From positions 1,011,939 to 1,075,938 of the forward strand of contig NZ_BMLY01000001.1 of the NCBI RefSeq assembly GCF_014645555.1: a stretch of DNA of 64,000 nt, written 5' to 3'. This document shows, piece by piece, positions 39,202 to 48,673 of the stretch. The position numbers and the translations under genes are program-made. The notes beneath the pieces were generated by a model, which was given only the letters and a program-made list of their open reading frames with translations, was not told the origin of the DNA and did not search any database. This stretch comes from Silvimonas amylolytica (lineage in GTDB: Bacteria; Pseudomonadota; Gammaproteobacteria; Burkholderiales; Chitinibacteraceae). Every line of letters starts with the position of its first letter. The stretch's first letter is position 1.

Positions 39202-39504
39202 TCATTGCAGGACTTCCACGATTTCGAGCCCTAATTCATAGAGCTTGCCCCGCTCCAGCTCATGGCAGCGGCGCACCCTGACCGTGGCAGCAAAGGGTTT
39301 ACGGCTGCCACCCACGGCAGGCGGCATCATCAGAACATCAAAAACTTCTTCCAGACGCGGCACGTAGCTGCTCCGTACGGTCATGCCACCGACGCTCAAG
39401 TCAGTGCAGATACCGTATTGAGACGGTGCGGCGTCGCGAAAACGTAGTTTGACTTCACAATTGACTGGAACACGCCGTGCGCTGCGTTTTTCCTGGTTCC
39501 CCAT
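39202..39504 (-). CDS. PilZ-domain c-di-GMP receptor
   Basis: 100 residues, a stand-alone PilZ domain. The two c-di-GMP-binding motifs are intact: RxxxR as Arg7-Ser-Ala-Arg-Arg11, and DxSxxG as Asp35-Leu-Ser-Val-Gly-Gly40. Such proteins bind c-di-GMP and change shape to control motility, fimbriae or polysaccharide. It lies between the fimbrial operon and the other c-di-GMP genes but is transcribed separately. Which output it controls is unknown; the fimbria is one possibility. Confidence 0.93.
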   Translation of the reverse strand: MGNQEKRSARRVPVNCEVKLRFRDAAPSQYGICTDLSVGGMTVRSSYVPRLEEVFDVLMMPPAVGGSRKPFAATVRVRRCHELERGKLYELGLEIVEVLQ

Positions 39505-39715
39505 CTCCAGCTATTCCTTGCCTGGCGGTTGCAGTGTTGTAGTTATCGAATCCGGCGTATCACCGGATTGAGCAACATGCTGCCATGACAAGAGAAATTC
39601 GTGGGAACGGGATGACTTCCGGCGCGCGCCGGCGGGTCAAAAACAAGGCCGGCGAACGCCGGCCTGATGGGGTGCTGGTCAGCCAGCAGCTTGCGACTAG
39701 CTGACCAGTATCGGG

Positions 39716-40270
39716 TCAGACCGTGCTGGCCGGGCCTACGGCACCCGTGCCATGCACCAGGTGTTCAGAGAGGCTGCGCAGCTTGATCACGCTAAAGCCG
39801 CCGTACTGGTCTTGTAGCAACGGATGCGCCATTTGCTGCGGAATACGTTGCACAAACGCGAGTGGACGCAAACCACCACCGCGGGGGAGCAGTTCGACGG
39901 ACAGGTTGAGGGTGTCGGGGTAGCCCGGCAGCTGATTGGCCAACCAGCCTGCCGCTTTCTGCGCCGGGGCAGTCCCGCGCAAGAAGTTCTGGTAATCCAG
40001 CCACGCCGCTTCATCAATAGCGATCCAGACGTACCAGCTATACATTAGATCCTGGTCGTCATGTACCGGCATTTCGAGCACGGCACGCACAAAATAGTCT
40101 GTCTGCTGCGCATGCTGGATGCGGCAAAAGTCAGTGTCGATAGCGGCGATGGATTGCTTTTGTTCGTCGCTCAGATTGAAGTAGTGATAGGGCACTTCAA
40201 AGGCGCAACCGGTGTCGCAGACGTGGGTTTGTCCGCAGCGGGTGCAGGTAAAGGAGTAGCGGTTATGCAT
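39716..40270 (-). CDS. DUF2199 protein
   Basis: 184 residues from the ATG at 40270; the upstream part of the open frame has no site. It begins with a zinc-ribbon-like CTRCGQTHVC, followed by DTDFCRIQ, FVRAVLEMPVHD, and SWYVWIAIDEAAW. This is the pattern I know for DUF2199, a family of small, mostly cytoplasmic proteins without known function. Its last 60 residues (ELLPRGGGLRPLAFVQR, MAHPLLQDQYGG) are typical too. It is divergent from the protease/FHA pair. The two CxxC-type pairs suggest metal binding. Confidence 0.75.
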   Translation of the reverse strand: MHNRYSFTCTRCGQTHVCDTGCAFEVPYHYFNLSDEQKQSIAAIDTDFCRIQHAQQTDYFVRAVLEMPVHDDQDLMYSWYVWIAIDEAAWLDYQNFLRGTAPAQKAAGWLANQLPGYPDTLNLSVELLPRGGGLRPLAFVQRIPQQMAHPLLQDQYGGFSVIKLRSLSEHLVHGTGAVGPASTV

Positions 40271-40464
40271 AGCGGTGCTCGTGATCGGGTGCGGCAAGTC
40301 CGTCACTCTAGCCGCAGCGCTGGCGGACCGTCCACTGCTGCTGACCTGCCTGCAACAGACATCACCCCGGCTGTATGGCCTGGCACGCTTCACCGTCAGC
40401 GTGCGTTGTGGTTTGGTGACAAATCCTGAAAGACTGATCGCACAACAGGAGGGGCACAGGTAAG

Positions 40465-41793
40465 ATGAGTCTTAAAACATACACCTTTGTTCTTCACGGC
40501 CTGCGCACCCACTTGAACACCCTCCTCGCCCTTTTTGCCAGTTGTGTTTTGCTGTGTGGCTTCTCTGCCAGCGCGGCAGAAACCGCATTGGCAGACACCC
40601 CTCAGGTTTTTCGTCAGTATAAGGATGCTGTGGTGCAAATACGCATCATGGACAAGCGCAGCAACAACCGTACCGCGCTCGGTACCGGTTTTGCGGTCGA
40701 TGACGCGGGCCATGTGATTTCCAACTTCCACGTCATTTCAGAGGTGGTCTGGCACCCGGAATCCTTCCGCGCCGAGGCGGTTCGGGCCAACGGGAGTGTC
40801 GTACCGTTGGCGATTTCCGGTTTCGATGTCGTGCATGACTTGTCATTGCTGAAACTGGCCACACCGTTGGGCACGCACCTGACGCTGGATGCCGGCCCGC
40901 TGGATAAAGGCACCACGCTGTATTCTTTCGGCATTCCGCTTGATCTGGATTTCACCATCGTGCGCGGCCTGTATAACGGCCTGTTACCTAAAAGCCTGCG
41001 TGAGCAAATTCATTTCACCGGCGCGATCAACCCCGGCATGAGCGGCGGCCCGACCATGACCGAAGCGGGCCGGGTTATCGGCATCAATGTCGCAACTTCA
41101 GGCAACGATGTCGGTTTTCTGGTGCCAGCCCGATACGCCGTTGCCCTCTTGCAGCAACGTGCCAACGCGCCGATCAATAGTGCCGCGCAAATGCTCAAAC
41201 TGATGGATACCCAACTGGTAGCCGAACAGAATGCGCTGGCTACACGGTTACTGGCCGCGCCGCTGACCACCGATACGCTGGATCATTACCGCACCCCGCG
41301 GGACTGGTCGGATTTTTTCCGCTGCTGGAGCAACGAGGAACACGGCGAAGAAAAACGCTATACCTCGCTGACCATGGTCTGTGGCTCGCAAAGCAATATT
41401 TTCCTGACCGAAGACTACGAAACCGGCACCGTGCACTACAGCCGTAGTTATGTGCAGGGCAAGGGTCTGAGTGATTTACAGTTTGCGCATCTGTATGGCT
41501 CGCAATTGGGCGTGGGCCCTCGGGTGCCGGATGCCACGCGTGAAGATGTAGGCAACTTTGCCTGCAATACGTCGTTTGTCCGCCAGCCTGACGGCCTGCC
41601 GCTCAAGTACATCTTTTGCCTGCGCGCGCATCGCAAACTGCCAGGGCTGTTTGATGCGGTGATCATGAGTGCAACGCTGGATCAAACCCAAAGCGGTCTT
41701 ATCAACCGGTTGGTACTGGGCGGGGTCAGCTATGACAACGCGGTACGGCTGGGCCGCAAATTCCTGGGGGCGGTGACATGGTCGAACCACTGA
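40465..41793 (+). CDS. Exported trypsin-like serine protease
   Basis: 442 residues. Signal-anchor/signal peptide at about 20-38 (LLALFASCVLLCGFSASA). The protease fold has His89 (NFHVI), Asp125 (VVHDLSLLK) and Ser193 (PGMSGGP), all intact. There is no PDZ domain; instead, the C-terminal 230 residues contain a second region with Cys residues (FFRCW, MVCGSQSN, NFACNTSFV, IFCLR) of unknown fold. The gene overlaps the FHA membrane protein gene by 16 bases, implying translational coupling. It is expected in the periplasm or on the outer face of the inner membrane. The substrate is unknown. Confidence 0.85.
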   Translation: MSLKTYTFVLHGLRTHLNTLLALFASCVLLCGFSASAAETALADTPQVFRQYKDAVVQIRIMDKRSNNRTALGTGFAVDDAGHVISNFHVISEVVWHPESFRAEAVRANGSVVPLAISGFDVVHDLSLLKLATPLGTHLTLDAGPLDKGTTLYSFGIPLDLDFTIVRGLYNGLLPKSLREQIHFTGAINPGMSGGPTMTEAGRVIGINVATSGNDVGFLVPARYAVALLQQRANAPINSAAQMLKLMDTQLVAEQNALATRLLAAPLTTDTLDHYRTPRDWSDFFRCWSNEEHGEEKRYTSLTMVCGSQSNIFLTEDYETGTVHYSRSYVQGKGLSDLQFAHLYGSQLGVGPRVPDATREDVGNFACNTSFVRQPDGLPLKYIFCLRAHRKLPGLFDAVIMSATLDQTQSGLINRLVLGGVSYDNAVRLGRKFLGAVTWSNH

Positions 41794-42749
41794 TCCTGGA
41801 GATCCTGGACCGCCATGGCCGGGTGGCACAGCGCCAGAAATTCACGCGTTTCCCCGTGCATGTCGGCCGTGATTACAGCAATGATCTGATCGTGGATGAT
41901 GAAGCGGTTTCGGCACGTCATCTCACCATTGAACCCGGCCCGGAAGGCGGTTGGGTGGTGGAAGACCTGTCCAGCGAGAACGGCAGTTATAGTGGTCTTC
42001 GTCAGCGCTTCACCTTGAAGCAAATCCATAATGATGATCGGGTGCGCATCGGGCGAACCCAATTGCAGTTCCGCGGCGTTCAATCCGCGATCGCCCCCAC
42101 GGTGTTGCAGGATGGTCTGCTGTGGCGGGTATCCCAATTACTGGGCAATGTGTGGATCATGCTGGCGTTGCTGGCACTCAATGTCGGCTTGCTGACCTGG
42201 GGCAGTAATACACAGGTGTTCACGCAGATCAAACCCTCCGATACCGCCGTCACAGCCGGTACCTTGCTGCTGGGTACGTTACTGTGGGCCAGTATCTGGG
42301 CGTTGCTGGCGCGGTTGTTGAATCATCGGGCTGTGCTGTTTGAATATATTTCGCTTGGCTCTCTTCTGGCGCTGGCCAGCCTGCTGCTGCAAGCGTTCGA
42401 GATACGGCTGGGGTATCTGGCGCATGACAGCGCGCCGGCGTTGATTGTATCCAGTCTGGTCTGGCTGGCCGTGATGGCCATCATGGCCTATTTGCATCTG
42501 AAACTGGCCACGGCCCTGTCGCGACGCAAGTTGTACACGTTGATCGGTACCGGTCTGGTGGTCATGTGCGGCTTTCTGTTGCTCTCCAGTTACCGCGACG
42601 AACACACTTTCAGCCGTGATCTGCCTTTCAACAATGATCTGCAACTGTTGCCGTTAAGCGTGTTGAAGGTACAACCGGCGGGGACCTTCTTTGATGATCT
42701 GTCTGACGTGCGGGACAGCGCGTTGCAAAAAGGCAAAGACCCGGATTAA
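41778..42749 (+). CDS. FHA-domain membrane protein
   Basis: 323 residues. The N-terminal FHA domain (about 20-105) has VGRDYSND, SARHL and ENGSYS, that is, the Gly-Arg, Ser-xx-His and Asn-Gly residues needed to bind phosphothreonine. Five to six hydrophobic helices follow at about 128-150, 165-185, 190-215, 220-245 and 250-275. A soluble tail of about 45 residues completes it. The start overlaps the protease gene. The FHA domain probably faces the cytoplasm. The pair might carry a phosphorylation-controlled signal across the membrane to the protease; no Ser/Thr kinase or phosphatase gene is in the window. Confidence 0.82.
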   Translation: MVEPLILEILDRHGRVAQRQKFTRFPVHVGRDYSNDLIVDDEAVSARHLTIEPGPEGGWVVEDLSSENGSYSGLRQRFTLKQIHNDDRVRIGRTQLQFRGVQSAIAPTVLQDGLLWRVSQLLGNVWIMLALLALNVGLLTWGSNTQVFTQIKPSDTAVTAGTLLLGTLLWASIWALLARLLNHRAVLFEYISLGSLLALASLLLQAFEIRLGYLAHDSAPALIVSSLVWLAVMAIMAYLHLKLATALSRRKLYTLIGTGLVVMCGFLLLSSYRDEHTFSRDLPFNNDLQLLPLSVLKVQPAGTFFDDLSDVRDSALQKGKDPD

Positions 42750-42782
42750 CCGGGTCCTCGCTTGATCAGGCCACTACCTGGC

Positions 42783-44270
42783 TTAGTCCGCCTTGAGCCC
42801 CAGCCGGCGTTCAGCCGAAGGCGTATTGGCGTAGTACGCACGTTTTTCTTCATACATCAGCAAGTCGGCATGTTGCACGGTGGCTTCCAGTCGCTCACCG
42901 CGATGGCATGTGGCCATGCCCATGGAAAAGCTCAGTGTCGCACCCGGGTAGAACTGGTTATTCAATTCAATAAGATGATGCACGCTGTCAATCACTGCCT
43001 GCCCGCCACGCTCATCAGTACCCGGTAGCAGAATGGCGAACTCGTCACCACCAATGCGCGACGCGTATTGGGGGGCTTCAATCGCTTTGGCAAAGACTTC
43101 GCCAGCACGGCGCAACAAGGTATCCCCCGCTGCATGGCCCAGTTGATCGTTCACGCCTTTCAGACCATTGAGGTCAGCAATAATGACCGTGACCGGAAAC
43201 GGCCCTTTGCGCTCCAGCCGGTTCAATTCGTCCACATAGAAAGAACGATTGCGCAGCTTGGTGAGTACATCATGCTTGCCCAGGAACTCCAGATACGCCT
43301 CGGCTTTTTTGCGGGCAGTGATGTCAGTCAGCGCGACCAGTACCATATCCCAGCGCTGCTCGTGGCCGGTCAGCACGGCAAACTGGAGGTGGACGTTGAC
43401 CTCATTGCCATCCAGCGAGTAGTTCAGCACTTCGCGCTGCTGAAAGAGTTTGTTGTCCCACAGATCAATCAGCTGTTCGCGAAAATGCGAGCGCATGTCG
43501 TCACGGAACACATCACGCAGGCGGCTCAATAACGTTTTTTTGTCAGGCGCCGCAAATAGCTGCAATGTGTGCTGATTGACGTCAATGACCTGGATTTCTT
43601 CCATGCACCGCTCAATGAACTCCGGGTGCACATCTGTAAATACCCGCAGATCACGAATGCCCTGAGCGCGTACATCATCCAGCAAGGCCTTGACCGAGCT
43701 GAAGTCCTCCACCCACAGAGACACCGGCGAGTGCTCAAACAAACCGCGCGCGTACTGTGCCGACAACGCCGCCCGATGACGCGCGCGCTCCAGTTCGGTG
43801 ATGTCTTCCACGGCCACCAGCACGCGGTCCCACTTGTTTTCATGTCCTGGCAGCACCGTGCCACGCAGCAGTACATCCAGCCGGCGGCCGGTGAGTGTGT
43901 AGTTGACGGTCTGGCTTAAAAAATGGGTTTCGCCCGACCAGAGTTGCACCAGTTCTTCCAGGTGTTCTTTGAACATATCGTCCCGAAACACCCGATCCAG
44001 CCCACCAATCAGGTGTTCCAGACTATCTGCCTCGAACAGAGTGAGCGTCTTCTGGTTGACCTTGACCACCTTGATGCATTCAGAACACTGCGCGACCCGT
44101 TTTGGGTCTTCAGTAAACCAGGCCCGGATATCTGTCACGCCCTGCGCACGCCAGGTATCAAACAACACGCGCATGGCACTGTAGTCCTCTACCCAGAGTG
44201 AAACCGGTGCCAGGTCAAACATCCAGGCATCATCGGTATTGGCGGGTGCAGCGGGAGGGAGCTGAGACAT
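42783..44270 (-). CDS. Diguanylate cyclase with two PAS-like sensor domains
   Basis: 495 residues. Two homologous PAS-like repeats lie at about 20-155 and 180-310; each starts PVSLWVEDYSAM or PVSLWVEDFSSV and ends in a PAC-type segment (VLVAVEDITELERA, VLVALTDITARKKA). GGDEF domain at about 325-490 with intact RIGGDEFAI (about 408) and no RxxD inhibitory site just before it. So the protein should make c-di-GMP without product inhibition through a classical I-site. It has no membrane segment. It is convergent with the FHA gene. The ligand sensed by the PAS repeats is unknown. Confidence 0.92.
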   Translation of the reverse strand: MSQLPPAAPANTDDAWMFDLAPVSLWVEDYSAMRVLFDTWRAQGVTDIRAWFTEDPKRVAQCSECIKVVKVNQKTLTLFEADSLEHLIGGLDRVFRDDMFKEHLEELVQLWSGETHFLSQTVNYTLTGRRLDVLLRGTVLPGHENKWDRVLVAVEDITELERARHRAALSAQYARGLFEHSPVSLWVEDFSSVKALLDDVRAQGIRDLRVFTDVHPEFIERCMEEIQVIDVNQHTLQLFAAPDKKTLLSRLRDVFRDDMRSHFREQLIDLWDNKLFQQREVLNYSLDGNEVNVHLQFAVLTGHEQRWDMVLVALTDITARKKAEAYLEFLGKHDVLTKLRNRSFYVDELNRLERKGPFPVTVIIADLNGLKGVNDQLGHAAGDTLLRRAGEVFAKAIEAPQYASRIGGDEFAILLPGTDERGGQAVIDSVHHLIELNNQFYPGATLSFSMGMATCHRGERLEATVQHADLLMYEEKRAYYANTPSAERRLGLKAD

Positions 44271-44353
44271 GACACACCTGTGGTCTTATGTTGCCGTCAT
44301 TCTAATGCGCTTGCAGGCGCACGTCGCCCATGGCTTTGTAGCACGCAAAACCG

Positions 44354-45136
44354 TCAGCGCATCGCGGTCGCAGCGTGCCGTTCAATCATCGTCGTCACGT
44401 AGCGGCTCATCAATTGGTCCCAAGTCTTGTCGGTATGCAATTGCGCCAGCCCTTTATTGAAGCGGGCGATCAGTACGGCGGAACCTGGCTGATTGCGCGG
44501 CGCAATGAAATACAGCGCACGGACATCCAGTGGTTGCACAGATGCAGCCAGTTTCGGATAACCCGAAGGCAATTTGCGCATGACCAGTTCGCCCAGCAGG
44601 CTATTGGCGACGAAAAAATCGGCACGGCCCAACGCCACCATACTTGCACAGGCGCTCATATCGGCCGGTGTTTCGGTGTGCGGAGTATTGGTCCCCATTA
44701 ATTTGTAAACCGAAGGCAGCACCACAAACCCGGCCGGCAGACAAAGCACCTTGTCTTTCAGCGCGCCCGGTTTGAGGGTGATTTCCTGACCATCGGCGCG
44801 GCCGTACAGATAGGTTGTCATCTGCACCACCGGATCAGAAAACAGGTACTGCGCGGCGCGTTCAGGCGTTTGCACGTAGGGAAAGGTCGCGGCGTAGCGG
44901 CCTTCGAGCGTGTCTTTATAACCCCGCGCCCAAGGCAGCCAGTCGACCGTCGAACTGTAGCCAGCGACCGCAAGACTGCGCTGGACAATAGCAGTGAAGA
45001 TGCCCCCGTCGGGCAAGCCATTGTCAGTAAAGGGTAAATAGCCGTTGCCGGATACGAGCTTGAGCGGCTCCGCTGCGGGCGCCAGAGCACAAGCCAGGGC
45101 AAACAGGGCAGCAAGGCCAGAACCAGAAATACGCAA
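44354..45136 (-). CDS. Periplasmic substrate-binding protein (amino-acid/polar solute type)
   Basis: 260 residues from a TTG at 45136, chosen because a GGAGGG site lies 6 bases upstream and the signal peptide (RISGSGLAALFALACALAPAAE) begins there. The mature part has LKLVSGNGYLPFTDNGLPDGGIFTAIVQRSLAVAG, the usual opening of family 3 solute-binding proteins. This is followed by YAATFPYVQTPERA, LGRADFFVANSLLGEL, and a C-terminal RFNKGLAQLHTDKTWDQLMSRY helix. No permease or ATPase genes are adjacent, so it may be an orphan sensor-type protein (for a receptor or kinase) or a component used with a distant transporter. Confidence 0.85.
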   Translation of the reverse strand: MRISGSGLAALFALACALAPAAEPLKLVSGNGYLPFTDNGLPDGGIFTAIVQRSLAVAGYSSTVDWLPWARGYKDTLEGRYAATFPYVQTPERAAQYLFSDPVVQMTTYLYGRADGQEITLKPGALKDKVLCLPAGFVVLPSVYKLMGTNTPHTETPADMSACASMVALGRADFFVANSLLGELVMRKLPSGYPKLAASVQPLDVRALYFIAPRNQPGSAVLIARFNKGLAQLHTDKTWDQLMSRYVTTMIERHAATAMR

Positions 45137-45255
45137 AACGTGCCCTCCACAATGCGGCAACCTGGCCGGCAGGCAGAATGGTTGCTTCTTCAAATATGTG
45201 TAGAGCATAACGCGCTCTGCAGCGCTTTGCGTAGTAACGGGCACGACAGGCAAAA

Positions 45256-45284
45256 AAAATCCGGCGGAGTACCCGCCGGATTTT
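45256..45284 (-). terminator. Terminator of the chitinase gene
   Basis: Perfect 12-base inverted repeat with a 5-base loop (45256-45267 and 45273-45284). The run of eight As on the plus strand (45252-45259) gives a T-tract on the minus strand, 34 bases beyond the chitinase stop. Confidence 0.85.
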
Positions 45285-45317
45285 GCACTGGCTCTCAGGC
45301 CCTGGATCGCAGAGGCG

Positions 45318-46913
<1,596 letters not shown>

Positions 46914-47308
46914 GTGTATCTCCATCCCGGGTTGTGAAAAACAATACGGGTGCTGCTGCACCTCTGTGTGGTTTGTCCGGCTGATGCCGGTACGCGCCCA
47001 TGGGTAGACCCCGCCCCGGCCTGTACTACGGCCAGGGTGGCGACATTTACAGCCATATGCAGGATGGCGTCAATGTCATGTTCTACATCTGTTTTTCAGG
47101 GGAAAGAGACCACCACAGCAGATCGTGGCAAGTCAGGAAAAGACCAGTCAGGCCATTACGCCAGAGCCCGCAAGGATCACACTGTTATTCGCGTGTAACC
47201 AGTCAGTCAAACAAGCGGGCCGGGCGATAAAACCACTGCCACGGTTGACGCCACATGTCTCTTACGAGCGGTGGCGTTTTGATACGTAAAACCGTGGTCT
47301 TGCCCGCC
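46914..47308. other. Intergenic region between TetR and chitinase genes
   Basis: About 395 bases. It contains the promoter region of the chitinase and a GC-rich inverted segment near 47245-47275 (GCCAC and GTGGC arms with a wide loop). No gene is supported. Confidence 0.45.
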
Positions 47309-47875
47309 TCAGACTGGCAAGACGGCCAGAAGCAGCGCCAGTGCATCCAGCGCCGATTGCGGCGAATCCTCTGTTTGTGCCCGCACAATAGCGCCATCCA
47401 CCGCAACGGCAGCGGCCAGCGCAATGCGCTCACGGCTGGGCGACGCGGGTAGCAGTGTTGCAATAGCGCCGGTCATCTGGGCTTTGTGCTGCCGGGCAAT
47501 ATCCGCTGCATCTGCCAGCCCACCGCCCTGCTCGGCCACAGCATTGATAAACGCACAGCCACGGTACTGGGCACTGGCGAACCATTCAGCCAGGACGGGC
47601 ACAAGAATCGCCAGTCCGCTACCGCCATATCGTTGCAAAGCGTCCGTAAACCAGGTCATCCAGCGGGTATGCCGATCTTGCAAAAACGCGCGGATCAGAT
47701 CGTTTTTACTGGGGTAATGGCGGTAGAACGTCACCTTGGTAACGCCAGCCTCGGCAATAACCCGGTCGATCCCGGTCGCACGGATGCCATCCCGATAAAA
47801 GAGATCATGCGCCACCCGCAAGATGCGCTCGCGGGCAGGCAAGGTGCTGAAGTCAGTGGTCAGGTCTGTGTTCAT
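47309..47875 (-). CDS. TetR-family transcriptional repressor
   Basis: 188 residues. The N-terminal helix-turn-helix is ARERILRVAHDLFYRDGIRATGIDRVIAEAGVTKVTFYRHYPSK, complete and typical of TetR regulators. The C-terminal helical domain (RGCAFINAVAEQGG, then ARQHKAQMTGAIATLLP) would bind an unknown effector. The gene is divergent from a SnoaL-like gene. The shared 105-base region contains two perfect copies of a palindrome (47884-47903 and 47928-47947), which are very likely its operators. So it probably represses both itself and that gene until an inducer is present. Confidence 0.94.
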   Translation of the reverse strand: MNTDLTTDFSTLPARERILRVAHDLFYRDGIRATGIDRVIAEAGVTKVTFYRHYPSKNDLIRAFLQDRHTRWMTWFTDALQRYGGSGLAILVPVLAEWFASAQYRGCAFINAVAEQGGGLADAADIARQHKAQMTGAIATLLPASPSRERIALAAAVAVDGAIVRAQTEDSPQSALDALALLLAVLPV

Positions 47876-47883
47876 GCCGTCAT

Positions 47884-47903
47884 TGTAGACAAATCTGTCT
47901 ACA
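47884..47903. promoter_or_regulatory. TetR-type operator 1
   Basis: Perfect palindrome TGTAGACA-AATC-TGTCTACA in the region between the divergent TetR and SnoaL-like genes, 8 bases upstream of the TetR ATG. Position suggests autorepression. Confidence 0.8.
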
Positions 47904-47927
47904 TCTTCTAGAGTACGCTCATTATGA

Positions 47928-47947
47928 TGTAGACAAACCTGTCTACA
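47928..47947. promoter_or_regulatory. TetR-type operator 2
   Basis: Second copy with identical arms (TGTAGACA and TGTCTACA) and a different 4-base centre (AACC), 44 bases centre-to-centre from the first and 33 bases before the SnoaL-like ATG. Confidence 0.8.
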
Positions 47948-47980
47948 TGATATTTATCCACTCTCCCTGGAGTCTTGATC

Positions 47981-48448
47981 ATGGATACCCGCCCACCCCT
48001 GCCGCCCTTTACGCTGGAAACCGCCATCGCCAAAGTCCGGGCTGCCGAAGACGGCTGGAATAGCCGCGATCCTGCTCGTGTAGTTCTGGCTTATAGCGAA
48101 GACACTGACTGGCGCAATCGCGCCGAGTTCGTACACGGCCGTGCACAGGCGCAGGCCTTTCTGGAGCGCAAATGGCAGCGCGAACTAGACTACCGGCTGA
48201 TCAAGGAGATCTGGGCGCATTCAGATAACCGCATCGCCGTGCGGTTTGCTTATGAGTGGCATGACGATGCCGGGCAGTGGTATCGCAGTTATGGCAATGA
48301 AAACTGGGAGTTCAACGAGTTCGGGTTGATGACACGGCGACATGCCAGCATTAATGACTCGCCCATCAAAGCATCTGACCGGAAGTTTTTCTGGGCACTG
48401 GGGCGCCGGCCGGATGAACATGCAGGGTTGACCGAACTCGGGCTTTGA
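47981..48448 (+). CDS. SnoaL-like/NTF2-fold protein (DUF1348 type)
   Basis: 155 residues from the ATG at 47981 (GGAG site 8 bases upstream). It contains [34 protein letters not shown] and [16 protein letters not shown], then [30 protein letters not shown]. These match DUF1348, a branch of the NTF2/SnoaL fold. A hydrophobic cone-shaped pocket is expected, but the reaction is unknown. It is almost certainly the regulatory target of the adjacent TetR repressor through the twin operators. Confidence 0.88.
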   Translation: MDTRPPLPPFTLETAIAKVRAAEDGWNSRDPARVVLAYSEDTDWRNRAEFVHGRAQAQAFLERKWQRELDYRLIKEIWAHSDNRIAVRFAYEWHDDAGQWYRSYGNENWEFNEFGLMTRRHASINDSPIKASDRKFFWALGRRPDEHAGLTELGL

Positions 48449-48623
48449 ATTGGCCACATGAGATGGGTTGTTTACCGCTGGCGTGATGGTCACAAACGCC
48501 GGGCCAGCCCCGATGAAACAGTTGCAAAGATAGATTTCATGCCAGCGTAACAATCCATCCCTATAGTGCGCTCCTGAATATCTTCTCAGGTACTCATCTC
48601 TCCAGTCTGGAAGTCCACAGTTC

Positions 48624-48654
48624 AAGCCCTGCACGCGTTGCGGGGCTTTTTTTT
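48624..48654 (+). terminator. Rho-independent terminator (plus strand)
   Basis: Imperfect 10-base stem (about 48624-48633 and 48639-48648, with one G-T pair) with a small loop, followed by eight Ts. It lies 176 bases after the SnoaL-like gene. It ends either that mRNA or a short RNA of its own starting near 48573. Confidence 0.8.
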
Positions 48655-48673
48655 GCCTGCAGAAAACAGAATG

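Noticed and set aside
48575-48650. tRNA-like stretch with a GTTCAAG sequence next to a GC-rich stem
   Set aside because: No acceptor, D or anticodon arms can be folded; the stem is an intrinsic terminator.
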